Shown in pieces: positions 32,282 to 41,654 of a stretch of 64,000 nt of DNA; the first letter of the stretch is position 1, and every line of letters starts with the position of its first letter. The position numbers and the translations under genes were made by a program. This stretch comes from Cerrena zonata (taxonomy: Eukaryota > Basidiomycota > Agaricomycetes > Polyporales > Cerrenaceae). The notes under the pieces were generated by a model. The model was not told the origin of the DNA. It saw only the letters and a list, made by a program, of their open reading frames with translations, and did no database searches. The stretch covers positions 1,364,001 through 1,428,000 of the forward strand of contig JASBNA010000002.1 of NCBI GenBank assembly GCA_038087015.1, read 5' to 3'.

Positions 32282-32922
32282 ATGGCCGAGCACGAGGAGG
32301 GAAAACCTAGCACCTCAACCTCTCAAGACACTACTTATGATCCCAAACCGACGTTGCAGTATGCCTCCTCTGTAGGCCTCCAGGCCGCTGGCGTCGGTGC
32401 TGTCGTTAGTGCCGTTCAAAATGCACTCGGGTCCCATTCTGCGGGAGCGTCAGGATTCTTCACGAGGACTGGAGGTACTATTGGCATGTTTGGTATGTTT
32501 CAGCTACAATTTCCAAGTCAAGTAGGTGGGCTGAGCTGAGTTTACGATCCAACTATGTCTAGCTGCCATGGGTGCTTCCTTCGCCTTGACTGAATCGGTG
32601 GTTGCCAACGCACGAGCAAAAGACGATGCTCTCAATGGTGTTGCCGGAGGGTGTGCAGCTGGCTTCCTTGCTGGTATCCGAGGTCAGTAGCTCAAAACTT
32701 GATCCCCAAGAGTCGAACTTAACACTTGTCAACGTGCGACATTCAGCCCGATCGCTACCTATGGCTGTAGGATCATGTGCTGTTCTTGGTGCAGCTGTCG
32801 GTATCTTCGACTACGGTGGAAAGAGCATCTCGGGTGTGAGCACCACAGAGAGTCCGGAGGAGAGACGGAAAAGGTTCTTCAAGCACCCACCACCACCACT
32901 TGTGCCGGACGCGTCAGAGTAA
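32282..32922 (+). CDS. mitochondrial complex I subunit, NDUFA11/B14.7-like (Tim17 family)
   Basis: The start gives MAEHEEGKPSTSTSQDTTYD, followed by four hydrophobic, Gly/Ala-rich segments: LQAAGVGAVVSAVQNALG, GGTIGMFAAMGASFALTES, ALNGVAGGCAAGFLAGIR, and MAVGSCAVLGAAVGIFDYGG. The charged C-terminus is ERRKRFFKHPPPPLVPDASE. This is the Tim17/22/23-like fold of the accessory complex I subunit called NUO21.3b in Neurospora. Two introns are present. It should be embedded in the inner mitochondrial membrane. A TIM22-like translocase is less likely because the N-terminal and C-terminal tails match the complex I form. Confidence 0.85.
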
Positions 32923-33167
32923 TTATTCTGCAATAGACGTCTGCTTGTCGATCATACTCTCAATTTTCATATCAAAATTGAATCCTCGGATTCATGTCAG
33001 ACTGCTCGATTCCCAAACATCAAGGATACCTATAGTTACATCAAGAAAGGAACATGAAACGTGGTGCAATGCGGCAATACAGCAATACGAATAATAAAGA
33101 GCAGCTAAAGTATCCATAAATAATTGCATGCAAATGGTTCAATGACAACGTATAGCATAATCGAATG

Positions 33168-35515
33168 TCAGCGCATCCGTCGCTCGACTTCCGGTTGTAT
33201 CCACTCTGAATACATGTCCCAGTAATCTCGCCAGCCTCTCGCAGTGTGATACGGATGCTGATATACATCAGGACATATTTCATTTCGTGTAAAGAAAATT
33301 CAAAGCTTACCTCGTGAGACATCGCTATCCACACATCCTCGTCAGACTTATCATCCGCAAGACCATCAGCAAGAGATTGTATGATGGCTCGGAACTCGTC
33401 AGATTCAAAGTCTGGTGGTGTGGTCGACGGCGGAGGTGGAGGTGGAGAACCAGAACGTTCGTGTGACTGCGGGACTGGAGGGGATGGGGTCTCACTTTGA
33501 GCAGGAGTATTGACACTACTCTGAACCATTTCATCAGATGCTTGCCCTTGAGATTGCTCCTCTGCAAAATCTTGAGCTTGTTTCTGAGCCTGCATTTTCC
33601 GATATTGTATCGCAGCTTTCTTCTGTAGCTCTTCGTATGGTCCTCGATTTTTGGAGAGTGTTTGAAGCCATGACGCTCTACTATGCTGAGGCATCTGAAG
33701 TGATAACTGTGAGCATACGCTAATAACCTACTGTATATGATTACTCACCTTTGCAGCGATCTTCCCTACTACTGCATTCCAAGATATACCAGGATCACGT
33801 TTGTACAAGATCGCAGCATAGGATAAGCAATAAGCTAATTCAGGTTCTGTGAAACGGTTCTTGCCACCGGCGAAAGCCACAGCTTTAGTTGGAGGTGCAG
33901 GAGATGGCGTTCGATTTCCCTTCCTCGGCGAAGTCGATTGTTTCACCTTTTTAGACGAACTCGCCTTCTTCGATGGTGACGGTGTAGGCTTTGGCTTGAC
34001 TTCCATTTTTTCTTTCTTTGGTGTTTTCACTGGTGGATTAGCATGTAGTGCTGGTCGTCCGCGTTTTGGTTTCTGAGGGACAGTTTCGAAAGCATATAAA
34101 TCTGGATCGAGGATTTTGCCTTGGTCAACGCAGTCGTGAATAAAAGCAGGCTGTACCGAAGGCTTGTTCAGGGCATTGGCGGTAACATATAGGTTCATGA
34201 AGGTTGTCGATTGATGAGCCAAAACGACATAGTCTGCATCTTGAATATCAGCCCTGATCGCACCGCCGTGACTCTGTAAATACAATGCCACGTCTTAGAA
34301 TTATTGTCCTTTGATAACACCCATTAAGTCACATACCTTGATATTTTGCACCACCTCCATACGGTTTCGCAAGTCGACCTGTACCACAAAACCAAGAGCC
34401 TCTCCGTGCGCATCTGTGAATAACCTCGCACGACGCGACTTCTTTTTCCCAGCACGATCAGAAGCAACAGATGCAGACCTAGAAGGTTCGCTATATCGCA
34501 CTCGTTTACGAGCACGCTCTACAGTATCCGTAGGCTGCGACCCATTGACAGGAAGACTTTGTGAAGGCGTGATAGCACGACTGTCCGGATAATCGGCGGT
34601 AGTATAAGAAGCACTTCGCGAACGCACGGGATCCGCGAATTGCTGAGGCAACGGCGGAGGGGGGAAATAATTATGATTAGATGGAAATCCTAAGGGGAAC
34701 TGTTGTGGCACTTGGGGGACCATGTTAGGCATCATGTTCCGTGAAATCATATCCATGACAGTTTGAGCTAGATTCGCTGGAACTTGTATATTCACTTGAG
34801 GATTCACTGGAGGGAATGCATTGGGTATAAATTGCGGGACCATCGGGGTAGAGGGTTGTGACATAGGTATATTGCCATTAGTACCAAATTGGAATGGTGT
34901 CGACTGAGGTATGGGTATGCCTTGTATGAGTGGTGGATGAATAGACCCAATTGGCGGAGTATTCGAAACTGGAGTTTGTCGAGGTGTCGGTAGAGGGCTT
35001 CTTGAATGAAAGACTTGTTTAGAAAATAACGATTTCAAATCATAAACAACACACTCACTTTTGAGTTGCATTCGTAACTTCATCATTCGCCGGAGGACCA
35101 TCCTCACCAAATAGTCGATGACCACCCCAGTTATCTCTCGCTAGCATAGCAAACCCTCGATCCAAACATTCTCTCACCCAGTCCAGGTGCAGAACAGCGT
35201 GACCGCCTGCCGATCCCCAGTCGGCAATAACATGCTGTCCTTCTGTAGACTCTGGATCGACTAGAAATATTCGAGCATTCTCCGGATTGGAAGAAATGGT
35301 CGCTCCAGCTGCCTATCCACCCATAACAATCATCAGACATACACTCTCAGCGGAAATTAAAGACAGCTTACGCGTATACTACGAATCAGCCTAGGTCGAC
35401 CTTCGAGCTCTACCTGAATAAATATGTGAAGCGCGTGGCCGTTCTCATCGACGAAGACAGGTGGCTGCGATGTTGACTGTGAGGAGGAAGGATTTTGGCT
35501 CCAAACGGGATTCAT
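33168..35515 (-). CDS. RAP1-like protein with two BRCT domains and Myb-like regions
   Basis: The start at 35515 gives MNPVWSQNPSSSQSTSQPPV. The first BRCT-like region has VDENGHALHIFIQVELEGRP, AAGATISSNPENARIFLVDP and HAVLHLDWVRECLDRG. A Pro/Gln-rich linker follows, then a basic patch and a second BRCT-like region (GFVVQVDLRNRMEVVQNIK, SHGGAIRADIQDADYVVLAH, KPSVQPAFIHDCVDQG). Then come a Lys-rich linker and a Myb-like segment (FTEPELAYCLSYAAILYKRD, PGISWNAVVGKIAAKMPQHS, RASWLQTLSKNR) and a C-terminal EHPYHTARGWRDYWDMYSEW, also Myb-like. BRCT plus Myb in this order is the RAP1 telomere protein plan. No typical RCT tail is seen. A telomere-repeat tract lies upstream of the gene. Confidence 0.7.
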
Positions 35516-35987
35516 ATCGGTCGTAAAGCAGTAAATGACATGTGCAATTATGTTGACACAGTGAAGAGAAACGTGTGCATTGGCGTGCAGCCGACTGGCC
35601 TCGCTCGAGTTGTGCTCTATTGTTACGCGAAGACACACGGTACAGATAGACGCGGGTTAGGGTTATAACAACATTCACGGTGTTCACTCATGTCCCTCTC
35701 ATAGCCATCTCTTCAAATTCAGCTTCGAGACCATTTTGATATTCATACAACCGCAAAGCTTCGACCGACGGAAGGATGGAAGATTTCCGGTATCGCGACG
35801 CTCAAGTACAATTGTGCATCACGGAGAACCTGGGATACCGCAATCAGATGTCGGAGTCACTCGGGGTTTGCATTCTGATTCAGCTATCCATACAAGCGTC
35901 TGCATGTTATACCATTGCATAAAGCATGAAAAGAGTAATACGACATGATAGTGGTGCAAAGCAAAAGTGAAAATGATAAAACTCCGT
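35516..35987. promoter_or_regulatory. upstream region of the RAP1-like gene; uS9 3' region
   Basis: This 472-base gap holds the RAP1-like promoter. It contains GGGTTAGGGTTA at 35654-35665. No gene is seen. Confidence 0.5.
35654..35665 (+). promoter_or_regulatory. telobox: two telomere-like TTAGGG units
   Basis: The 12 bases GGGTTAGGGTTA are two head-to-tail units of the TTAGGG telomere repeat used by most filamentous and mushroom-forming fungi. They lie about 140 bases upstream of the RAP1-like start codon. In yeasts such sites bind Tbf1-type or Rap1-type Myb proteins. Confidence 0.5.
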
Positions 35988-36539
35988 TTATCGGTAACTG
36001 TTTAAGAGTGCAATTAGTTCCACATCCCAGTAGAAAATGGGGTGCTACATACGATTTCTGCCTGCGAGCACGGGCACCTTGGCCACCGAACTTCTTGGGC
36101 TCCATCCGTCTGGGGTCAGCGATGAGCAATGTCCTGTCGTAGGAGACAAGCTTTTTCTTCAACTCCATAGCGCTGTAGGCATCCTGGTACTTGGCGTAGT
36201 ACGCAACAACAGCCTTGGCAATGGCTTGACGGATAGCATAGACTTGCGAAGTGTGTCCACCACCCTTGACACGGACACGGATGTCGATGATACCGAAAGC
36301 ATCCTCGCCGGCGGTAAGGATAGCCTCGTAGACCTTGAAACGGAGGATCTCAGGTTGGAGGAGGTTGAGAGGCGAGCCGTTAACATGGATGAGACCACGA
36401 CCCTCCTTTGCGTGGGCGACCGCAGTTGCGGTCTAGAAATTCAAGTATGGTTGGTATTCTGTGTTTCGATCAAGCAAAACAGTAGTCGACATACCTTCTT
36501 TTTGCCGAAAGTTTGGACGGCCTTTGCTGATGATGCCAT
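35988..36539 (-). CDS. RPS16: 40S ribosomal protein uS9 (S16)
   Basis: The start at 36539 gives [15 protein letters not shown], spliced to [20 protein letters not shown], then [60 protein letters not shown] and [24 protein letters not shown] sequence. The C-terminal Arg of QKSYR, which contacts initiator tRNA in ribosomes of this family, is encoded across a final intron, with the stop at 35988. Codons are strongly biased towards C- and G-ending forms, as in other highly expressed genes here. It diverges from the mitochondrial uL4m gene, with 415 bases between starts. Confidence 0.96.
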
Positions 36540-36954
36540 GGTGTTCGTGAGGGGAATGTGCCGCTTATATAGGCGGTTTCTTGAGCTAGAAACAAGCAGA
36601 AGATTCAGCTTCAGCACTAGTGGACGACAGAGGTTGCAAGTTGAGCCAGGTGTTGTGCCGATGACATCCGTCGTTAGAGTCGTCAATCCATCCTATTTCC
36701 TCGGAATTTCGCCAATCCAACGAGCATAGACGTTCGACAGCAGCACCTAGGAGCATTCAGACAGCATAGAGACATGAACTCACCCCTCTAGTGGTCTTCT
36801 GAGATTTGCGCGAGCGGTCTTGACTCTCAATGCCCAATACCTTCAGCACAAGACGAGCGCTAAAGCATCCACGTGGCGCGCTTCCGTATTTGGATGCAAT
36901 TCTGGAGAAATGCATGCGTGCTTCATTCCGAGCCTACACTCACCGTTTGCTCAA
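36540..36954. promoter_or_regulatory. shared divergent promoter region of uS9 and uL4m
   Basis: This 415-base region lies between the starts of a cytosolic and a mitochondrial ribosomal protein gene. It must contain both promoters. No specific element is claimed. Confidence 0.45.
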
Positions 36955-37923
36955 ATGTTTTCTGTTGTCAGGCGGGCCATCTCAAGGGTGAGGACATAGT
37001 CTTTACTGGCTCTAGGTGCTATTCTGACTATATCTGTAGCCAAAAATTGCCTTTCGCCCCTTGTCCACTCTCGTTGCCGATGCGCCAGCAGTTTCACCAG
37101 CAAGCGCATCCCAGTTAACTAACGTTCTTGGGAACACGTCTGCTGGAAATGTGGATATTCCTTCCTCTTCTAAAATAACTGGTAACCTTCATATCCTCGG
37201 TCTATTTGCCTTCAGCTAATATCCTTCATAGCCGCTACCGTAGCGAACCCTGTCTACTTAAGCATGTCTAGGCTGATCCCTCCGGCAGAGAACGAGGTGG
37301 ACCTCGAAGACGAACTTGTCGAACTCGATCCTTTTGTTTTCAACCATCCTGTTCGACGAGACATCCTTCACCTCTGTGTCGTCCACCACCTCGACGGTCT
37401 CCGACAAGGTTCAGCAAATACCAAGACTCGAGGCGAAGTTCGTGGCTCCGGCGCAAAGATCCGTCCTCAAAAGGGCACAGGTCGTGCTCGTCTCGGTGAC
37501 GGTCAAAGTCCTATGCTTCGCGGAGGAGGTATTGCGTTCGGTCCTAAACCTCGAGACTTCAGTACCAATCTCCCGCGGAAGGTCATTCAGATGGGTATGC
37601 GCGTGGCGTTGAGTTCGAGGGTGAAGGAACATAGTTTGGGTGTGGTTAAAAGTCTCGAGTGGTCAGGACACAAGACCAAGGATTTCGCATCGCGGTTAGA
37701 GGAGTTGGGATGGAGCAGGACGTTATTCGTCACCGGAGCAGAAGTGCCCAAGAGTTTGAAGCGAGTGACCGGCAACCTGCAGAAGATCGAATCGAAAACT
37801 GCGAAGGACTTGACGGTGTACGATGCTGTCAAGTACTCACGACTTATTATGGACCTGCAAGCTGTGGAGTGGTTCGAACATGCACTCGGCCGGTCGACTT
37901 CATCCACATTCAAGGCTTCATAG
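36955..37923 (+). CDS. YML6: mitochondrial ribosomal protein uL4m
   Basis: I place the start at 36955: MFSVVRRAISR, then a 52-base intron, then PKIAFRPLSTLVADAPAVSP and SASQLTNVLGNTSAGNVDIP. A second intron leads to AATVANPVYLSMSRLIPPAE. A model starting at 37264 would lose this mitochondrial leader. The ribosomal core follows: LDPFVFNHPVRRDILHLCVV, RQGSANTKTRGEVRGSGAKI, RPQKGTGRARLGDGQSPMLR, GGGIAFGPKPRDFSTNLPRK, and KDLTVYDAVKYSRLIMDLQA. This is the uL4 fold with the typical loop rich in Gly and Arg. It belongs to the large subunit of the mitochondrial ribosome. Confidence 0.93.
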
Positions 37924-38260
37924 AGTGTTGTTATATTATTTTAGTCTTATTACGCTAATGATACTGTGTTTTCTGGACAAGAAAGTCACGCATCTGATCC
38001 CAAATCATCTGCAAAATTCTTGTTCGTTACTTTGAAGTATGTATTGCTTATATTCGGAATTTGGAGAATCCCTGGCTCAGAAAACACTGAAAATGACCAC
38101 GTGCCAAAGCGCGGTCACATGAGCAAGCGCGTGGACGTAATACGACGCGTGGACGCGGTGTCATTCTTCGACTCGTTCACTCACCCTCGTCGGCCCCTGC
38201 TTGCCCTCTGTCCCTTCCCTTAGCTCTACTGACCCTCTATCTTGTTTTTTGTAGCACATA
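37924..38260. promoter_or_regulatory. RAD51 upstream region
   Basis: This 337-base gap has an exact MluI cell-cycle box (ACGCGT) at 38145-38150, about 110 bases before the RAD51 start, and a near match (GCGCGT) about 20 bases upstream of it. RAD51 is a known target of MBF-type control in yeast. The uL4m terminator also lies here. Confidence 0.45.
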
Positions 38261-39518
38261 ATGTCTCAACAATCTCAGTTCGAAGAGGAGGAAGAGACTC
38301 AAGCGTCAGGTCCCATCTTGGTCAACAAGCTGGCAGAAGCTGGTATCAATGCGCAGGATATCAAGAAACTCGCTGACAGTGGACTCAACACTGTTGAATC
38401 GGTTGCTTATACCCCAAAGAAAGCCTTAATGCAGATCAAGGGTATCTCAGAACAGAAAGCTGAGAAGATTTTGGCTGAAGGTGAGCCTGAGAGAACATTT
38501 GTAAGGCTTCCTACATGACTAAAACATGCTTGTGTAGCGCACAAAATCGTCCCGCTAGGTTTCCAAAGTGCTACAGAGGTTCACGCTCGGCGATCAGAGC
38601 TCGTTCACATCACCACAGGCTCAAAGAATCTCGACGCCCTCCTTGGTGGTGGTATCGAGACTGGATCTATCACCGAACTGTTCGGCGAGTTCAGAACTGG
38701 AAAGTCTCAAATATGTCATACACTCGCTGTGACATGTCAACTGCCTGTGGATATGGGCGGAGGAGAAGGGAAGTGTCTTTACATCGATACTGAGGGTACC
38801 TTCCGACCTGTGCGATTGCTGGCGGTCGCGGAAAGATTGGGTCTGAATGGGGAAGAAGTGTTAGATAATATTGCCTATGCGCGAGCATACAATGCAGATC
38901 ATCAGAATTTTCTGCTGACGACTGCCAGTGCTTTGATGTCGGAATCGAGGTTCGTAAGTTTGACTATATGCTATTGAAAGAGGATTTTGCTCATGATTAC
39001 GTGCCTGTTTTTTCACAGATTTTGTCTTCTTATTGTTGATTCTGCGACAAATCTCTATCGAACGGATTTCAATGGTCGAGGAGAGCTGTCAGCTCGTCAA
39101 GCGCATCTTGGCAAATTCCTGCGCACACTTCAGCGGCTCGCCGACGAGGTATATTTCACCCTTTTAAGTTCCAAAAATATACACTTCTGACCCCTCCTCC
39201 CAACAGTTCGGTATCGCTGTTGTAATTACGAATCAAGTCATGTCAAACCCAGATGCATCTGCTGGTCCTTACGTAGCCAATGAGAAGAAACCAATTGGTG
39301 GTAACATTATCGCTCATGCATCTACAACACGGTAAGCTCTATCACGGTTTGCCTAGTTTGATGTAGACTTACCTCTGTTTCCTAGTATTCAACTGAAGAA
39401 GGGTCGCGCAAACACTCGTCAAGCAAAGATCTATGATTCACCTTGCCTCCCTGAATCCGAAACCATGTTTGCCATCTTACAAAGCGGTATCGGTGACCCA
39501 GAGGAGGAAGGATCATAG
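38261..39518 (+). CDS. RAD51: RAD51 recombinase
   Basis: The start gives [20 protein letters not shown], then the N-terminal helix-hairpin-helix ([35 protein letters not shown]). The ATPase core has [20 protein letters not shown], Walker A ([20 protein letters not shown]), [20 protein letters not shown], Walker B ([15 protein letters not shown]), [20 protein letters not shown], and [16 protein letters not shown]. The C-terminus is [19 protein letters not shown]. It forms filaments on single-stranded DNA and drives strand exchange in homologous recombination. Four introns are present. The length of about 340 residues fits. A DMC1 identity is less likely, because the acidic N-terminus and GEFRTGKSQ context fit Rad51. 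Confidence 0.95.
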
Positions 39519-39852
39519 TCTTCCATTCATGTTTTTCGTCTCGTTCACAGTTCACTCGCATTATTATTTCGTCGCATGCTGTCTCACAATTTCTGTAAAT
39601 CGCCGTAGCCATGACCAATCATTGCAGGTTTGTACGTTTAGTCTCTTCCGTTATAAGCCAACAGGCAACAATGTTATACTTTTACATAAACCTAATGCGT
39701 ACAAAAGTTTGGTGTTGAACGTAGTTATACATATTATAGGTAATTCCAGTTGAGTGGATATGAGATATGAAACGCTAAGTGACGCTATGTAGAATGTCCA
39801 TGAACCCAGAACCATCCCTCCAAGGGATTTTTTAACCAGTCAATCAAGACAT
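39519..39852. other. convergent intergenic region, no gene seen
   Basis: This holds the 3' regions of RAD51 and the phosphoglycerate dehydrogenase gene. Nothing else is seen. Confidence 0.45.
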
Positions 39853-41300
39853 CTAAGCCAATAACCGAGTAAGGATATTGGCAGACGTCCTGCTGATGAG
39901 CTCCCTCAGCCTGTTGATATCTTGAGGGCTGACATCCGCAATATCTGCCATGAGGTAGGCAATATCGCCCTTGGAATCCGAGTACTGCTTCTCGACGTTG
40001 TACGGTGAAAGGACTTCGTTGACCTGCCTGAGCACACCAGGGATGTTCTGGTGAACATGGCAAATACGAACGTGGTTACCCTGTTCGGCCGTGATTGCAC
40101 GGAGGTCGACTTCAGGGAAGTTAACGGCACCAAGGGTCGAACCGTAATTGAGGTACCGAACCAAGGCGGAAGAAACCTCCTCTCCGATCATGCGTTGAGC
40201 TTCCTCTGTCGAACCTCCGATGTGCGGAGTAAGAATGACGTTAGGAATAGATTGAAGAGCAGAAGCCCAGGTGTTAAGCTGGTTATCGAAAGGCGATCCG
40301 TTTGCTCCTGGCTCAGCAGGGAAGACGTCGATGGCAGCGCCGGCGAGGTGTTTAGATTTGAGAGCGTCAATAAGAGCGGGGATGTCTATAACCTTGCCTC
40401 GAGCGTTGTTGATAAGGTATGCACCCTGTTTCATTTTCGCGAGCTGGGGTGTGGAGATCATGTTCATCGTTTCCGGGAGTTCGGGTACGTGAAGAGTGAT
40501 AAAGTCCGATTCTGCAAGGAGAGCATCGAGGGACTCGACTTGTCGCGCCGAACCGAGCGGCATGATGTTAATCACATCGTGGAACAAGACTCGCATACCA
40601 AAGGCTTCTGCGAGGACGGACAATTGGGAACCAATGTGGCCGTAACCTACAATACCGAGGGTCTTGCCTCGGATTTCCCAACAACCTTTGGACTGCTTGT
40701 TCCAAATCCCCTGGCGCATTTCGTAGCCACGTTCAAAGTATTGACGTGAGAGGGCAATGACTTCAGACAGGACGAGTTCAGCGACTGAGCGCGAATTCGA
40801 GAAGGGGGAATTGAAGACCGGGATACCAGCCTTGGAGGCGGTATGGAGGTCGACTTGATTGGTGCCAATGCAGAAGCAACCAATAACAAGCAACTATGAT
40901 AATATGTTAATATAGTTAGGCTCGAAAATAGTGACTATATGCGTACCTTTGAGGCGGCCTTGATGACCTTTTCAGTTATTTTAGTCTTGCTACGGATACC
41001 GATGGCATGGTATTGACTAATTTTCGCAATGAGTTCGTCTTCCGACATGGCCTTTGTCGAATGGTCGACTGTGAAACCCTGTGCTTGGAAAGTCTTGACG
41101 GCCTCCTGGCTGATATTTTCGAGAAGGAGGAGCTTCAGGCCCTCATTGTCTACGGGATGAAGAACCTTGGGGAGACGGACATTGAGGCTTAGTCCCCCCG
41201 AGGGTTGACGGAAACGTTCATGGATGTTCGTAGATGTTGGTGAAACAGAGACGGCGACATTGGGCGAGGTGGAGAAGGGGATGGGGATGGAGGCAGACAT
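39853..41300 (-). CDS. SER3: D-3-phosphoglycerate dehydrogenase (serine biosynthesis)
   Basis: The start at 41300 gives MSASIPIPFSTSPNVAVSVS. After a fungal-type N-terminal extension comes LKLLLLENISQEAVKTFQAQ, AMSEDELIAKISQYHAIGIR and SKTKITEKVIKAASK, then after the only intron CFCIGTNQVDLHTASKAGIP. The NAD-binding motif is KTLGIVGYGHIGSQLSVLAE, and the catalytic region is ESDFITLHVPELPETMNMIS, NARGKVIDIPALIDALKSKH and NVILTPHIGGSTEEAQRMIG. The C-terminal ACT domain includes HVHQNIPGVLRQVNEVLSP and GDIAYLMADIADVSPQDINR. It makes 3-phosphohydroxypyruvate, the first step to serine. Length near 460 residues matches yeast SER3/SER33. It shares an upstream region with HIS7. Confidence 0.95.
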
Positions 41301-41654
41301 GTCAGGAGATGGGAGGGTGTTTTTGGGAGATGGTGGTGGTATGAATGAGAGACAGGGAGGCCATTGGTAGAGAGGATGCGGTCATTAATATGCAGCAGGA
41401 ATTCGGAATAAGGAAACGCTGGAGGGACACTAGAACGTTTGTGCAGGATGTAAAAATTATGGCGAATCAAATCGATCACGCCAAAACCCGTGTTCGGCAG
41501 ATCTTACCTCGAGCAAATGAACGACGAAATGACTCTGCAAGCAATGACTCGGACAAATCATTTTCTCAAGATTTCTGCAGGATGAATAGAATGCACCGTA
41601 TGCCCAGCTACTGAACTAATTCCGGCTCAATTTACTCTTTCAACTACTCCCGCC
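41301..41654. promoter_or_regulatory. shared divergent promoter of SER3 and HIS7
   Basis: This 354-base region separates two amino-acid biosynthesis genes that diverge. It contains two direct copies of TGACTC, at 41530-41535 and 41545-41550. TGACTC is the core of the Gcn4/CPC1 binding site that turns on amino-acid genes under starvation. Confidence 0.55.

Noticed and set aside
36037..36729. A 230-residue open frame on the plus strand
   Set aside because: It is antisense to uS9, whose conserved sequence on the minus strand is beyond doubt.
40051..40749. A 232-residue open frame on the plus strand
   Set aside because: It is antisense to the phosphoglycerate dehydrogenase coding sequence.
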